Shown here piece by piece: positions 35,598-44,347 of a stretch of DNA of 64,000 nt. This DNA is from Termitidicoccus mucosus. GTDB taxonomy: Bacteria; Verrucomicrobiota; Verrucomicrobiia; Opitutales; Opitutaceae. Where the stretch lies: the NCBI RefSeq assembly GCF_038725785.1, contig NZ_CP109796.1, positions 1,798,001-1,862,000 on the forward strand, in the 5' to 3' direction. The translations under genes were made by a program, and so were the position numbers. Every line of letters starts with the position of its first letter. Within the stretch, counting starts at the first letter, position 1. The notes below the pieces were generated by a model that worked only from the letters and a program-made list of their open reading frames with translations, did not search any database and was not told where the DNA came from.

Positions 35598-38500
35598 GGG
35601 GCGACTCTGGCAAGGGGAAGCGTCAATACAACCTCTATTCCGCCGTTGTTCCCCTCGCGCACGGTGGCTTCGCCGCCGATGGCCGCAAGGCGCAGCCCGA
35701 GGTTGCGCAAACCGTGCCCGCCTCCGCCGGCGCCGGCGATTTCACCGTCGGGCGGCATGCCGCGCCCATTGTCGGCGACGGTCAGGGCGAGCGCGCGCGA
35801 ATCGATCTCGAAGGTGACGGTCACCTCGGTGGCGCGCGCGTATTTGGCGGCGTTGTTGAGTGCCTCCTTGAAGGCGAGCAGCAGGTCGTGGCGCACGCGG
35901 CTGCGCACGGCCAGGTCCGGCAGTTGGGCAGGAGCGTGCATGCGGTAGCGGATTTTCGCGAGGCTGAGGAAACGCTGCGCGTGGCTGTCGAAATAGCTGA
36001 CCATGCTTTCGAGGTTGTCGTGGCGCGCGTCGAGCGCCCAGACGATCTCGTTGATTGAGCGGGTGATCGCAGTGGTGGTCGCATGGATTTCATCGAAACA
36101 AACGCGGTCGGCCTCGCGCTGCGCCTCCGCGGTCGGCGCGTCGGTGGCGGCGGATTGCGAGAGCAGGCTGATGCGCGTGAGGCTCGCTCCGAGATCGTCA
36201 TGGATGTCGCGCGCGATGCGGGTGCGCTCACGGTCGATCGAGGCCGCGCGCTCGGTGCGCTCGAGTCTGCGACGGAGGCGCCGGTAGGACCATGCGCGCA
36301 CACCCGCGACCAGGATGGCGGCCAGCACAAGCGTCAGCGCAACGCGAAACCAGAGCGTTTGCCACCAAAACGGAACGACGATGAGCGTCAGCGATGCGCT
36401 GCTTGCGGGATCGCCCGCCGCCGCGCCATCGCCGCCGTCGCGGGCGGCTTCGTCCCACCTGCCCTCGTCGTCGGCCGCCTCGATGCGCAGGCGGTATTTT
36501 CCCGGATACAAGCGCGGGTAAACGAGCCTGCGGGCCGTGCCTGCCTCGATCCACTCCTCGTCGAACCCATCGAGGCGGTAACGAACGGGCGTGCGCTCCG
36601 GCGCGGTGAAATTGAGCGCGGAAAACAGGAACTCGATGCGGCGGTTGTCGGAGCGTATGCGGGCCTCGGGGCGCGCCGCGGATGCGCCGCCGGGGGGCAT
36701 GACCACGCCGTTCACTTTCACCTGGTCGATGAAAACCGGCGGTTTGCCGCCGCTGCGCAGGATGCGCGGGTCGATCTCCAGCACGCCGCGCCGCGTGGTG
36801 AACCAAAGCATGCCGTCGCGGCGTTTCCAGCAATGAGGCTGGTATCCATTCAGGCATGACAAATGTTCGAGCCCCTCGTTTTTCCCGAACACCGCCGCGT
36901 GAATGCGCCGCGTGCGTCCCGCCGTGAAGTCCATGACTTCGCGCCGCTCGACACTGAATATGCCATACGACGAGCCAAACCACACGCGGCCGTGATCGTC
37001 GAAAAGCATCTGCGAAACCGCGTCATCGGGCAGGCCGCATACCTTGTCGATATGATGCTCCCCCACCCCGGGCGCGGCGCCGCCGGGTGCGACCATCACA
37101 TATACCCCGGCGCCACCGGTGCCCACCCACACCGTGTCCTGCTCATCGACGAGCAGGATGCGCACGGGCGCGAGCGGCGCGCTGCCGGGGGCGCGCAACG
37201 ATTCGAACCGCGGGCGTGCCGACTGGGACAAACGGAAAATGTTTCCGCCATTGGTGCCGACCAGGATGCGGCCCGCAGAGTCCTCGGCGATGCAGCTCGG
37301 GCGCTGCCCCTCGGGAAATCCCGACGCGGCATCGAAAACGGCAAATCCACCCGGCCCGAATCGTCCAAGTTCGCCCGCGTCGCCGCCGACCCACAGCTCA
37401 TTGGCGCGGCTCACGAACATGACGCGGATGTTTTTGAAGGGGACCGGATCGACACGCCGGAATGTCTCTCCGGAGACATCCGTCTTGAACAGCCCGGTCC
37501 CCGCCGTAAACCAGACGCCGCCGTCGCGATCCGGCGCGACGCGCCCCGCCGCGCTCTTCGGCCACTTGGGAAAAGCGCGAAAAACCTCGCCGTTCCTGAC
37601 GCGCGCCATGCCGCCGTCGCGATTGGCAAACCAGACGCTGCCCTGCGTGTCCTCGCAGACCGTGAACGTGAGATCGTCGTCGAGACCGGCATTCGAGTCA
37701 TAAAGACGGAAAAGTTTCGCGTGCAGGCGGTCGAGTCCGCCGCCGTTGGTCGCGAGCCAGATGTTGCCCTCGTTGTCCTCGCACAACGACCGCACCGTGC
37801 GATGCGAAGCGGGCGCGATCTGGAAACCGCTCCCGTCGGCCTTGACCACGTAGGCGCCCTGGGAGCGCGTGCCCACCCAGAGGTTGCCGGCGCGGTCTTC
37901 CGCCAGCTCGTGCACATAATGCGCGCCGAGCAGACGCGACAGCGGCACGTCGTTGATGATGCGCCGGCCATCCCAGCGCCCGGCCGCGTCGCGCGTGATG
38001 ATCCACGGCTTCCCGCTGCGGCTCGAGGCGATGCACACATCGCCCTCGTCAGAATACGCCGTCGCCGATGCCAGCGTGATCACGCCGGCGCGCGCCCCGG
38101 CCGTGCTGTCCGGAGCGGTCTCCGGACTAAAATGAAACAACCCCGCCCTGCTCGCGATCCACAGGCCATCCTCGCCGTCATCGGCAAACGTGACCGGATT
38201 GACCGCGGGCGGTTTTGCGTCGCCCAGCCGGACCTCGACCACGCGCCCATCGCGCAATCGTTCCAGCCTTCCATCGGAAAAATTCGCCCAAAGCGCGCCG
38301 TCCGCCTGCACGAACAACGAGGCGATTCTCCCCTTCGAGAAATGATTCGCGACCGGCGACTCGCGCATCTCCGCGCCCGTCCATTGCCAGATGTCACCAT
38401 TTCCATATGCGAACAGCAGGCCGTATTCCGGATGATGCACGATGGCCGGGACGCCGCGTGCCGCCGCGCCCGGACTGGAACGCGGGCTTGCGGCGAATCC

Positions 38501-38809
38501 CGGCTCATCCGGACGCTCCGGGGGCGAGTAGCTGTCGAAACGCAGGCCATTGAAACGAGCGATGCCGCTCTCGGTCGCCACCCAGAGGTATCCCTGCGAA
38601 TCCTGCACGACCTCGTGGACAACCTCGTCCGGCAAACCGTCGCTCACATGCCATTCGCGCAACGAGTATTCGACGGCCGTCCCGGCTGCGAACACGCGCG
38701 CGGCCACGATCACCAAGGCCAGCGCGGCGGCGCAACATGCCACGGGCGGACGGGCGAAGAAACGACCGGGGAAAAACGAAGATGACATCAGGGGAGAAAA
38801 ACTTGTCAT
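35594..38809 (-). CDS. Sensor histidine kinase with periplasmic two-component regulator propeller
   Basis: A 1071-residue membrane sensor from 38809 (frame opens at 38833). After the signal/first membrane segment, the periplasmic part (about 40-720) is built of propeller repeats (GYLWVATESGIARFNG, GNIWLATNGGGLDRLH, VWFGSSYGIFS) and a Y_Y_Y domain (YRLDGFDEEWIEAG, YRLRIEAADDEG). A transmembrane helix (WFRVALTLVLAAILVAGV) leads to a HisKA_3 domain with RTRIARDIHDDLGASLTRI (phospho-His about 870) and an HATPase with EALNNAAKYA and DNGRGMP. Sensors of this type in Bacteroidota and Verrucomicrobiota detect glycan fragments. It pairs with the overlapping NarL-type regulator. Confidence 0.92.
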   Translation of the reverse strand: MTSFSPLMSSSFFPGRFFARPPVACCAAALALVIVAARVFAAGTAVEYSLREWHVSDGLPDEVVHEVVQDSQGYLWVATESGIARFNGLRFDSYSPPERPDEPGFAASPRSSPGAAARGVPAIVHHPEYGLLFAYGNGDIWQWTGAEMRESPVANHFSKGRIASLFVQADGALWANFSDGRLERLRDGRVVEVRLGDAKPPAVNPVTFADDGEDGLWIASRAGLFHFSPETAPDSTAGARAGVITLASATAYSDEGDVCIASSRSGKPWIITRDAAGRWDGRRIINDVPLSRLLGAHYVHELAEDRAGNLWVGTRSQGAYVVKADGSGFQIAPASHRTVRSLCEDNEGNIWLATNGGGLDRLHAKLFRLYDSNAGLDDDLTFTVCEDTQGSVWFANRDGGMARVRNGEVFRAFPKWPKSAAGRVAPDRDGGVWFTAGTGLFKTDVSGETFRRVDPVPFKNIRVMFVSRANELWVGGDAGELGRFGPGGFAVFDAASGFPEGQRPSCIAEDSAGRILVGTNGGNIFRLSQSARPRFESLRAPGSAPLAPVRILLVDEQDTVWVGTGGAGVYVMVAPGGAAPGVGEHHIDKVCGLPDDAVSQMLFDDHGRVWFGSSYGIFSVERREVMDFTAGRTRRIHAAVFGKNEGLEHLSCLNGYQPHCWKRRDGMLWFTTRRGVLEIDPRILRSGGKPPVFIDQVKVNGVVMPPGGASAARPEARIRSDNRRIEFLFSALNFTAPERTPVRYRLDGFDEEWIEAGTARRLVYPRLYPGKYRLRIEAADDEGRWDEAARDGGDGAAAGDPASSASLTLIVVPFWWQTLWFRVALTLVLAAILVAGVRAWSYRRLRRRLERTERAASIDRERTRIARDIHDDLGASLTRISLLSQSAATDAPTAEAQREADRVCFDEIHATTTAITRSINEIVWALDARHDNLESMVSYFDSHAQRFLSLAKIRYRMHAPAQLPDLAVRSRVRHDLLLAFKEALNNAAKYARATEVTVTFEIDSRALALTVADNGRGMPPDGEIAGAGGGGHGLRNLGLRLAAIGGEATVREGNNGGIEVVLTLPLARVAP

Positions 38810-38906
38810 GCGGCGAAACCGTGCGCGGCACACGCGGGCAAGTTGTCGCCCGCTTTGTCCAACGAGACAAGTTTTTCCTCGGCCCCCGCCGAAGACTCAA
38901 TGATTC

Positions 38907-39110
38907 ATACCAATTTCGAATGGAAATTATACTTTAGCAGCCTCTGTCTTTTTGGAGAGATGGCCTTCGTGTCGTCCTTCCGCGTGGTTTGCGTGGCACG
39001 GGCGTCTCACCCGTGGGATTGGGTGGCATGGGCGAGACGCCCATGCCACCCGATCCGAACGGCACGGAGGTCGTCCCTCCAAAAGGATAAATCTCGTTTG
39101 GAAATGGTAT
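38907..39110. repeat. 204-bp terminal-inverted-repeat element with nested hairpins
   Basis: The left end reads ATACCAATTTCGAATGGAAA and the right end TTTGGAAATGGTAT; they are imperfect inverted repeats and match the ends of the element at 8315-8430. Inside are hairpins GGCACGGGCG..CGTG and GGCATGGGCGAGACGCCCATGCC, and a right-hand block GGAGGTCGTCCCTCC also seen inverted near 8560 and, diverged, near 25480. The whole gap 38810-39214 (405 bp) between kinase and dehydratase genes holds no credible gene. Confidence 0.6.
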
Positions 39111-39214
39111 CACAAGGCAAAGAAACAGCGGAACACTGGAGCGCGGAGACATGGCCATGCTTGCGGCCCTCCGTGCCTTCCGAGCCATGGGTAATCCTGC
39201 CCTTGTCAGGTGCT

Positions 39215-40327
39215 CTAAATAACCTCGACGGTATGGTTGTCCACCCAGTCCCAATCGATTTCGACCCCAAGGCCCGGGCCGTTCGGGACATGCTGGCAAC
39301 CGTCGGGATGCACGCGCAGCGGATCGTTTTTCAGGCCGAAACGGAACATGGGATGATGACTTTCCAGAAACCGGGAAAGCCGGGTGGCGCAACCGACGTG
39401 GAGATTCGCGACATCGTGAAGCGGCGTGGCCGCCGTGTGGATCTCCAGGCCGTAGCCCATCATCTCACACATGCCCAGCGCCTTCATGATGCCGGTGATC
39501 CCGCCCTTGTGATGCGCGTCCCCGCGCACAAGATCGACCGCTCCGCCGATCATGTAATGAGGCAACTCGAAAAGCGACACCGTCTCCGCGGCGAGCACCG
39601 GGGTTCGGATCGTATCCGACAGCTTTTTCAACATGAGCACGTTGGCATCCGAAAACGGTTCCTCAAACCATTCGTAGTCGAGCTCGTCGAGCACATGGCC
39701 GATCTTGAGCGCATCCTCAAACATCAGCCCGGCCGCCGCATCCACCATGAGGGGATAACCGGGGCCGGCGACCTCGCGCGCCCGGCGAAGCCGGGGAATG
39801 TCACGGGCCGCGCCGCCATTAAACTGCAGCTTCACCCCGGCAAACCCCTGCTTGATCTTGTCGGCCACCGCTTCGCCGACCTCATCGGGTGTCGTGATGG
39901 TCTGGGGGGCGCATGTCGCGTAGAGGGGCACCCGGTCGCGATACTGCCCGAGCAGCGACGCTATGGATTGTCCGGCCACCTTGCCCTTGATATCCCATAA
40001 GGCGACATCGAGCGTGGACCACATGGATGGCGTGACATTATAGAGATGGCGCTGCTTCGCGCGCAGGCGCTGCCATATTTTCTCATGATGCAGCGGGTTC
40101 TGGCCCAGCAGGTCGATTGAATATATATCTTTCAGCCCATAGGCCGTGGCCCGCCCCTGGCCGAGCGGACAATACTCCATCGTGTATCCTTCGACGCCCT
40201 CGTCGGTGCCGACGGTGACGAGGGGAAAATCGAAATAGGGAAAATCATCAGCCGGAACAGGACGCGGCGCATGCCAGAGCTCGGCGCTGCGACGAATCAG
40301 ACGAATCGAAATGGAGTTAATTTTCAT
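39215..40327 (-). CDS. Mandelate racemase/muconate lactonizing enzyme family protein (sugar-acid dehydratase type)
   Basis: A 370-residue enolase-superfamily enzyme from 40327 (MKINSISIRLIRR). Metal ligands are visible as Asp in PLMVDAAAG, Glu in YEWFEEPF and Glu in VLAAET; acid-base residues as Lys in GVKLQF, Asp in VRGDAHHKGGITG and His in LEIHTAA, placing it in the mandelate racemase subgroup. The usual KxK is KxQ here. Members dehydrate sugar acids to 2-keto-3-deoxy acids or racemise hydroxy acids. A DapA-family aldolase and a hydroxyacid dehydrogenase 2-4 kb away fit a sugar-acid pathway. Divergent from the Asp-box gene over 180 bp. Confidence 0.88.
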   Translation of the reverse strand: MKINSISIRLIRRSAELWHAPRPVPADDFPYFDFPLVTVGTDEGVEGYTMEYCPLGQGRATAYGLKDIYSIDLLGQNPLHHEKIWQRLRAKQRHLYNVTPSMWSTLDVALWDIKGKVAGQSIASLLGQYRDRVPLYATCAPQTITTPDEVGEAVADKIKQGFAGVKLQFNGGAARDIPRLRRAREVAGPGYPLMVDAAAGLMFEDALKIGHVLDELDYEWFEEPFSDANVLMLKKLSDTIRTPVLAAETVSLFELPHYMIGGAVDLVRGDAHHKGGITGIMKALGMCEMMGYGLEIHTAATPLHDVANLHVGCATRLSRFLESHHPMFRFGLKNDPLRVHPDGCQHVPNGPGLGVEIDWDWVDNHTVEVI

Positions 40328-40507
40328 GGCGGGGAGTATTATTTTGAATTGGCGGGCCGGATTGAAGCCGATGCCAGCCAATGAACCGCGCTTCCGGCCC
40401 TCAATCACAACAAAGTGGTATGCTCGCCATATCACTCATCGCAGGTTGCCGCGCAAGGGACTCTCCCCCACATTATGAACACCGCAAAATCGCAACGGAC
40501 CATTCCC

Positions 40508-41881
40508 ATGAAAATGCCCCAAAATACTCGGCGTGATTTTATCAAAACCGCGGCCTTTCTCGCCGCCACGCCCCTCTTCCCTCCCCTGTTCGCGCAAAGC
40601 GCGGGCACCGCCGCCGCCAAACCGCCGTCCCCGGCCCAGCAACTGGGGCTCACTCCCCGATGGCGCAACTACATGGCGTCCCTGAAGGGCAAGGGGCTCC
40701 TCGGAATCCTGCCCGTGCTGGCCGCTCCCGAGGGAGATATCAGCCACCTGGGTTTTCCCGTGGCCACGCAACTCTCCGACGGACGCGCGGTGGTCGTTTT
40801 TCATCGTGCCGAGGGAGGCCACATTCTGGCCGGGCGTCTGACCGAGCGCCCGATGCCGTCGGGCCGCTACGCCATCACGTCCGATGATCTGCTCGCCTGG
40901 CATCCCGCCGATCCGTTTACCGCCCGCAACCGGCTGGGCCCGCCGGATGGCATGCACTGTGTCGGAGCCGCCCTCAAGGCCGACGGGAAGGAGCGGGTCG
41001 TGGCCCTTGCCACCGGCGTGCCAAAACAAGTTTATGTGTCGGATGATCGCGGCGAAACCTGGCGCGCCGTGGATGGGGCGCTGGCTGGGAAGCTCGACGG
41101 CGCGGCTCATTGCGGGCCGCGTTTGATCCAGCATCCGGAATTCGGTCTCGTGGCGGCGCTGGGGCAGCAAAAGAATCCCTCGGCCCGCCGCAACTGGCTC
41201 GTGCGCAGCCTCGATGCCGGCGAAACCTGGGAGCAACGCGTCTGGGTCAACACCGCGCACGCGCGGAGCGTCGAGCCCGCCGTCGCCACCTGGGGCGACG
41301 GGCACATGGTGATGATTTCCCGCGAATATGTGCAGGATTTTGCCCTCAACGAGGAAGGATATTACTGCCATACCCAGCATGTATATAGGCATACGAAGGG
41401 CGCTCCATTCTCCGAGGTCAGCTTTACCACCGCCCGAACCAATATCGCGGGCAATCCCGCCTTTGGTTTCGACTGCCACGACACCGCCGATGTGAGTTAC
41501 AACCCGGTCACAAAGCGCATCGAGTGCCTGCACAGCCACCGCCGCGGCGGCGGCGAGGGGCGCACCGGCAAAACCGATGACAAAAACCCGGCAAACCGGG
41601 TCAACACCCTGAACCTATGGAGCATTTCTCCGGATGAACTGCTCGCCGGCTCCAGCACGTGGCGTTTCGAATGCACCCTGGTCGAGCGCCAGGGCTACAG
41701 TCGCAACTCCGAGCGCGACGGCATGCACCCCGGCGGCACGATCATCGACCTGAAACGCAAGCAACAGCATATTTTCATCTATGCCGGCTGGAGGCGGAAA
41801 CCGTGCAGCATTTTCCGGCTCAGCCGCACCCTCGACACCCCCGCGCTCGCGGACGCCTGGCGAAAGGCCAGGCTCGCGTGA
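40508..41881 (+). CDS. Tat-exported Asp-box (sialidase/neuraminidase-like) protein
   Basis: A 457-residue protein. The start at 40508 (MKMPQNTRRDFIKTAAFLAATPLF) gives a Tat signal; ATGs at 40475 or 40514 are alternatives. Two clear Asp boxes, VSDDRGETWRAV (about 180) and RSLDAGETWEQ (about 238), indicate a six-bladed sialidase-type propeller. The classic sialidase RIP motif and full arginine triad are not obvious, so hydrolysis of sialic acid is unproven; it may act on another sugar or be a lyase or binding protein. It lies among sugar-acid and sialate genes, opposite in direction to both neighbours. Confidence 0.8.
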   Translation: MKMPQNTRRDFIKTAAFLAATPLFPPLFAQSAGTAAAKPPSPAQQLGLTPRWRNYMASLKGKGLLGILPVLAAPEGDISHLGFPVATQLSDGRAVVVFHRAEGGHILAGRLTERPMPSGRYAITSDDLLAWHPADPFTARNRLGPPDGMHCVGAALKADGKERVVALATGVPKQVYVSDDRGETWRAVDGALAGKLDGAAHCGPRLIQHPEFGLVAALGQQKNPSARRNWLVRSLDAGETWEQRVWVNTAHARSVEPAVATWGDGHMVMISREYVQDFALNEEGYYCHTQHVYRHTKGAPFSEVSFTTARTNIAGNPAFGFDCHDTADVSYNPVTKRIECLHSHRRGGGEGRTGKTDDKNPANRVNTLNLWSISPDELLAGSSTWRFECTLVERQGYSRNSERDGMHPGGTIIDLKRKQQHIFIYAGWRRKPCSIFRLSRTLDTPALADAWRKARLA

Positions 41882-41934
41882 TATTATGGGAAACCGCCAA
41901 AAATCCAGTTTAATAACGCGAAGGGCGCGAATAA

Positions 41935-42056
41935 TATAGTATTTTTCTAAACATTGGCGCAAATGGTAGGGTGAGGCATCCCCGCCGAGCCGCGGCTCTG
42001 CCGGAGAGCTTCGCCCTACCGGTGCTGCCCCGTCAATGTTAAATGAAAACACTATA
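41935..42056. mobile_element. 122-bp MITE-like element, copy 2
   Basis: Left end TATAGTATTTTTCTAAACAT and right end GTTAAATGAAAACACTATA are terminal inverted repeats of about 22 bp. The palindromic core (41965-42020) starts GGTAGGGTGAGGCATCCCCG and ends TTCGCCCTACC. Length and sequence correspond along the whole element to 23191-23312. It lies between convergent genes. Flanks contain CGCGAAG-type repeat words (41915-41930 and 42078-42150). Confidence 0.7.
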
Positions 42057-42160
42057 CCAAATGTCGAAGCCGGTTCTTCGCGTTTATTCGCGTCCTTCGC
42101 GGTTTTAAAAGTTTGGTCTATCCGCGTTTCTCTGCGGTTAACCCGTCCGCGTTTTTGGGA

Positions 42161-43093
42161 TTATATAAAAGCCTCGGGGAGTTCGGCGCGGGCGGTTGCG
42201 CCGATCTTCCTCGCCAGGTCGTCCGGCGCGAACCCATAGGGCCAGCGCAGCCGCGTCGTGAGCCCCGGCAGCCAGCCTCCCGCCACCGCCGCCGTCTTGT
42301 CCGCCGCCATGTTGCTCAAGCCGTGTTGGGTGATCACCGGCGCGATGTTCCCCGCCCAGAACGCCGCGATGCGTTTGCCCAGCGCGGCTCCCGCGGCCGG
42401 GTCGCTCACGCAGAGTTCGTACCAGCGCTGCGCAAACTTCGGGCTCAGGCAGGCCACGTTGGAATACGCCCCGTGCGCGCCGTGCCCGAGGCCGACGTGC
42501 AGGAAGTGCCCGGGGATGAAAATCGAAAGCCGCGTCATGAGCGGGCGCATCGCCTCATACCACGCCTCGTCGCCGCCGGGCACCTTCATCCCCGCCACGC
42601 CGGCGACGCGGTCCGCGACCTTCGCCCACTCGGCGGGCGTGAGTTTGCGTTTCGCGTGCGGAGGATTATACACGATCAGCGGGATCGGCGCGGCCTCCAC
42701 CGCCATCACTTCGAGAAAGCGCAGGATCTCGTCCAGGGTCGGCGGGAACCAGTCCGGCAGCGTAACCTGGAAGGCCGACGGCCGCAATGCCTTCGCGCGC
42801 CGGAGCCGTTCCCGAGCAGTCTGCGCGCACGGGTGCGCGGCACCGACCTGGAAGGACATCCCCGCGGCGTTGCACTTTTCGGCCAGGAGCGCGTTGATTT
42901 TGTCGAACTCATCCTCGGTCTGCGCATAAAACTCGCCCGCGCTTCCGTTCGAGTAGATGCCGTTGACCTTGGCGGTTATAAAATAATCCACTTCCGCAGA
43001 CAGCAGCTCGTAATCGATGCTGTCGTCGGGCCGGACGGGCAGGAGCAGCGTGGCCCAGTTTCCGCGGATTTCGGATGAGGATAACGGATTCAT
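42161..43093 (-). CDS. Dihydrodipicolinate synthase/N-acetylneuraminate lyase family aldolase
   Basis: A 310-residue class I aldolase of the DapA family. The substrate-carboxylate block is GSAGEF (about 50; GTTGE is usual in DapA), the catalytic Tyr is in LIVYNPPHAK (about 147) and the Schiff-base Lys in GVAGMKVPGG (about 176). The family cleaves or forms 2-keto acids with pyruvate. The GSAGEF variation and surroundings (dehydratase, hydroxyacid dehydrogenase, sialate esterases) favour a 2-keto-3-deoxy sugar acid or sialic acid aldolase over lysine synthesis, but the substrate cannot be fixed by eye. Confidence 0.88.
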   Translation of the reverse strand: MNPLSSSEIRGNWATLLLPVRPDDSIDYELLSAEVDYFITAKVNGIYSNGSAGEFYAQTEDEFDKINALLAEKCNAAGMSFQVGAAHPCAQTARERLRRAKALRPSAFQVTLPDWFPPTLDEILRFLEVMAVEAAPIPLIVYNPPHAKRKLTPAEWAKVADRVAGVAGMKVPGGDEAWYEAMRPLMTRLSIFIPGHFLHVGLGHGAHGAYSNVACLSPKFAQRWYELCVSDPAAGAALGKRIAAFWAGNIAPVITQHGLSNMAADKTAAVAGGWLPGLTTRLRWPYGFAPDDLARKIGATARAELPEAFI

Positions 43094-43114
43094 ATAGTTG
43101 AAGATTGAAAATTG

Positions 43115-43219
43115 TTTTTAACCGCAGATGGACACAGACAAGAAAGTTAAATCCCAACAAGAATGATTTGATAAAATGGTTTTTAATCTGCGTTTATTCG
43201 CGTTCATCCGCGGTTAAAA
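43115..43219. repeat. Imperfect inverted repeat with ACCGCGGATG-type arms
   Basis: TTTTTAACCGCAGATG (43115-43130) is matched in reverse by CATCCGCGGTTAAAA (43205-43219). The arms use the same words as those in other gaps of the window (8.6-8.9, 42.1, 44.2 and 52.3 kb). It fills most of the 132-bp gap between two same-strand genes. Confidence 0.5.
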
Positions 43220-43225
43220 TTCCGC

Positions 43226-44191
43226 TCAGTTGTTTTTCATCACCGTGTTGCGCAAGGGCTCGCCCGCCTTGAATTTTTTCAGATTGTCGATGGCGAGGTC
43301 GGCCAGCCGCTCGTGCTCGCGGACACCGCGCCCGCTGCAATGCGGCGTGAGCAGGCAGTTAGGCGCGGTCCACAGCGGGCTGTCCGGGTTGAGCGGCTCC
43401 TCGGTGAACACGTCGAGCCCGGCAAAGGCGAGCCGCCCGCCGTGCAGCGCGTCGGCGACATCGGCGGCGACATAATGCGCGCCGCGCGCAAGGGCGTAGA
43501 AGCATGTGCCGGGGCGCATGGCGGCGAAGATTGTTTTGTTGAAAATGCCCGTGGTCTGCGGCGTCAGCGGCAGCACGCAAAAAACGTGGTCGGCCTTCGC
43601 GACAGCCTCGCCGAGGCGCTCGATCGGGAAAATTTCCGATGCGAGCGGATGCGTCGTTTTTATATCCACGCCGATGACATCCATGCCGAGGCCGCGACAG
43701 CGGCTGGCGATTTCGGTGCCGATGTTGCCGAGACCGCAGACCAGCGCGGTGGCGCCGGCGATCTCGCGATAAGGCGGACGGCGTTCAAAGCGTTTTTGCG
43801 TTTGGTCCACGGCGTGCTCCGCGAAGTGGCGCGCTCCGGCGAACATGAAGGCGATGCCGTGCTCGGCCACCGGAATGGACATCGTCCCCGCCGCGTTGCA
43901 CATCACGAAATGCGGCTTGGTCTCCAACCCCTTGCCCACGTATTTTTCAAAACCGGTGCTCCCGCACTGGAAATAGGCGATGCTGCTTTCCAGCACCCAT
44001 TTCGGCTCCGGCCAGCCCAGCGCGATGTCGCTGCGGTTGAGCTCCGCCCGGGCCTCGGCCTCGGGCGTGTCCTGCGGCAGCCAAGTCAGCTCCACCTCCA
44101 GCTCCGCGCAGGCTTTTTCAAAGCGCGCGCGCGGCGCGGCGTCCGCATAAAAGGCGTCGTGACTGGCGTATAGTTTCAGTTTTTTCGTCAT
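43226..44191 (-). CDS. D-isomer-specific 2-hydroxyacid dehydrogenase
   Basis: A 321-residue NAD-dependent dehydrogenase. The Rossmann motif is in VCGLGNIGTEIASRCRGLGMDVIGVD (positions about 157-182), and the catalytic residues are Arg in ALARGAHY, Glu in TEEPLNP and His in LLTPHCSG. It interconverts a 2-keto acid and a D-2-hydroxy acid in the cytoplasm. It lies 132 bp upstream of the aldolase gene on the same strand and could reduce or oxidise an intermediate of the same pathway. A bacterial phosphoglycerate dehydrogenase role is less likely, as no regulatory domain is present. Confidence 0.9.
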   Translation of the reverse strand: MTKKLKLYASHDAFYADAAPRARFEKACAELEVELTWLPQDTPEAEARAELNRSDIALGWPEPKWVLESSIAYFQCGSTGFEKYVGKGLETKPHFVMCNAAGTMSIPVAEHGIAFMFAGARHFAEHAVDQTQKRFERRPPYREIAGATALVCGLGNIGTEIASRCRGLGMDVIGVDIKTTHPLASEIFPIERLGEAVAKADHVFCVLPLTPQTTGIFNKTIFAAMRPGTCFYALARGAHYVAADVADALHGGRLAFAGLDVFTEEPLNPDSPLWTAPNCLLTPHCSGRGVREHERLADLAIDNLKKFKAGEPLRNTVMKNN

Positions 44192-44347
44192 GGGTCGGAA
44201 TAGAGGAAAAGTTTCTTGTTGAACCGCGAAGAATGCGAAAAGGGATTTTTATAACCGCGAAGGATGCGAAGAAAGACAACGCATCGTCGGAAATCCTCTT
44301 CGCGCCCTTCATGTTCTTCGCTGTGATATCAAATGGTTCCACGTCAT

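Noticed and set aside
40508-41881. Calling the Asp-box protein a true sialidase
   Set aside because: Two Asp boxes are clear, but no RIP motif or full catalytic triad could be identified, so only the fold is claimed.
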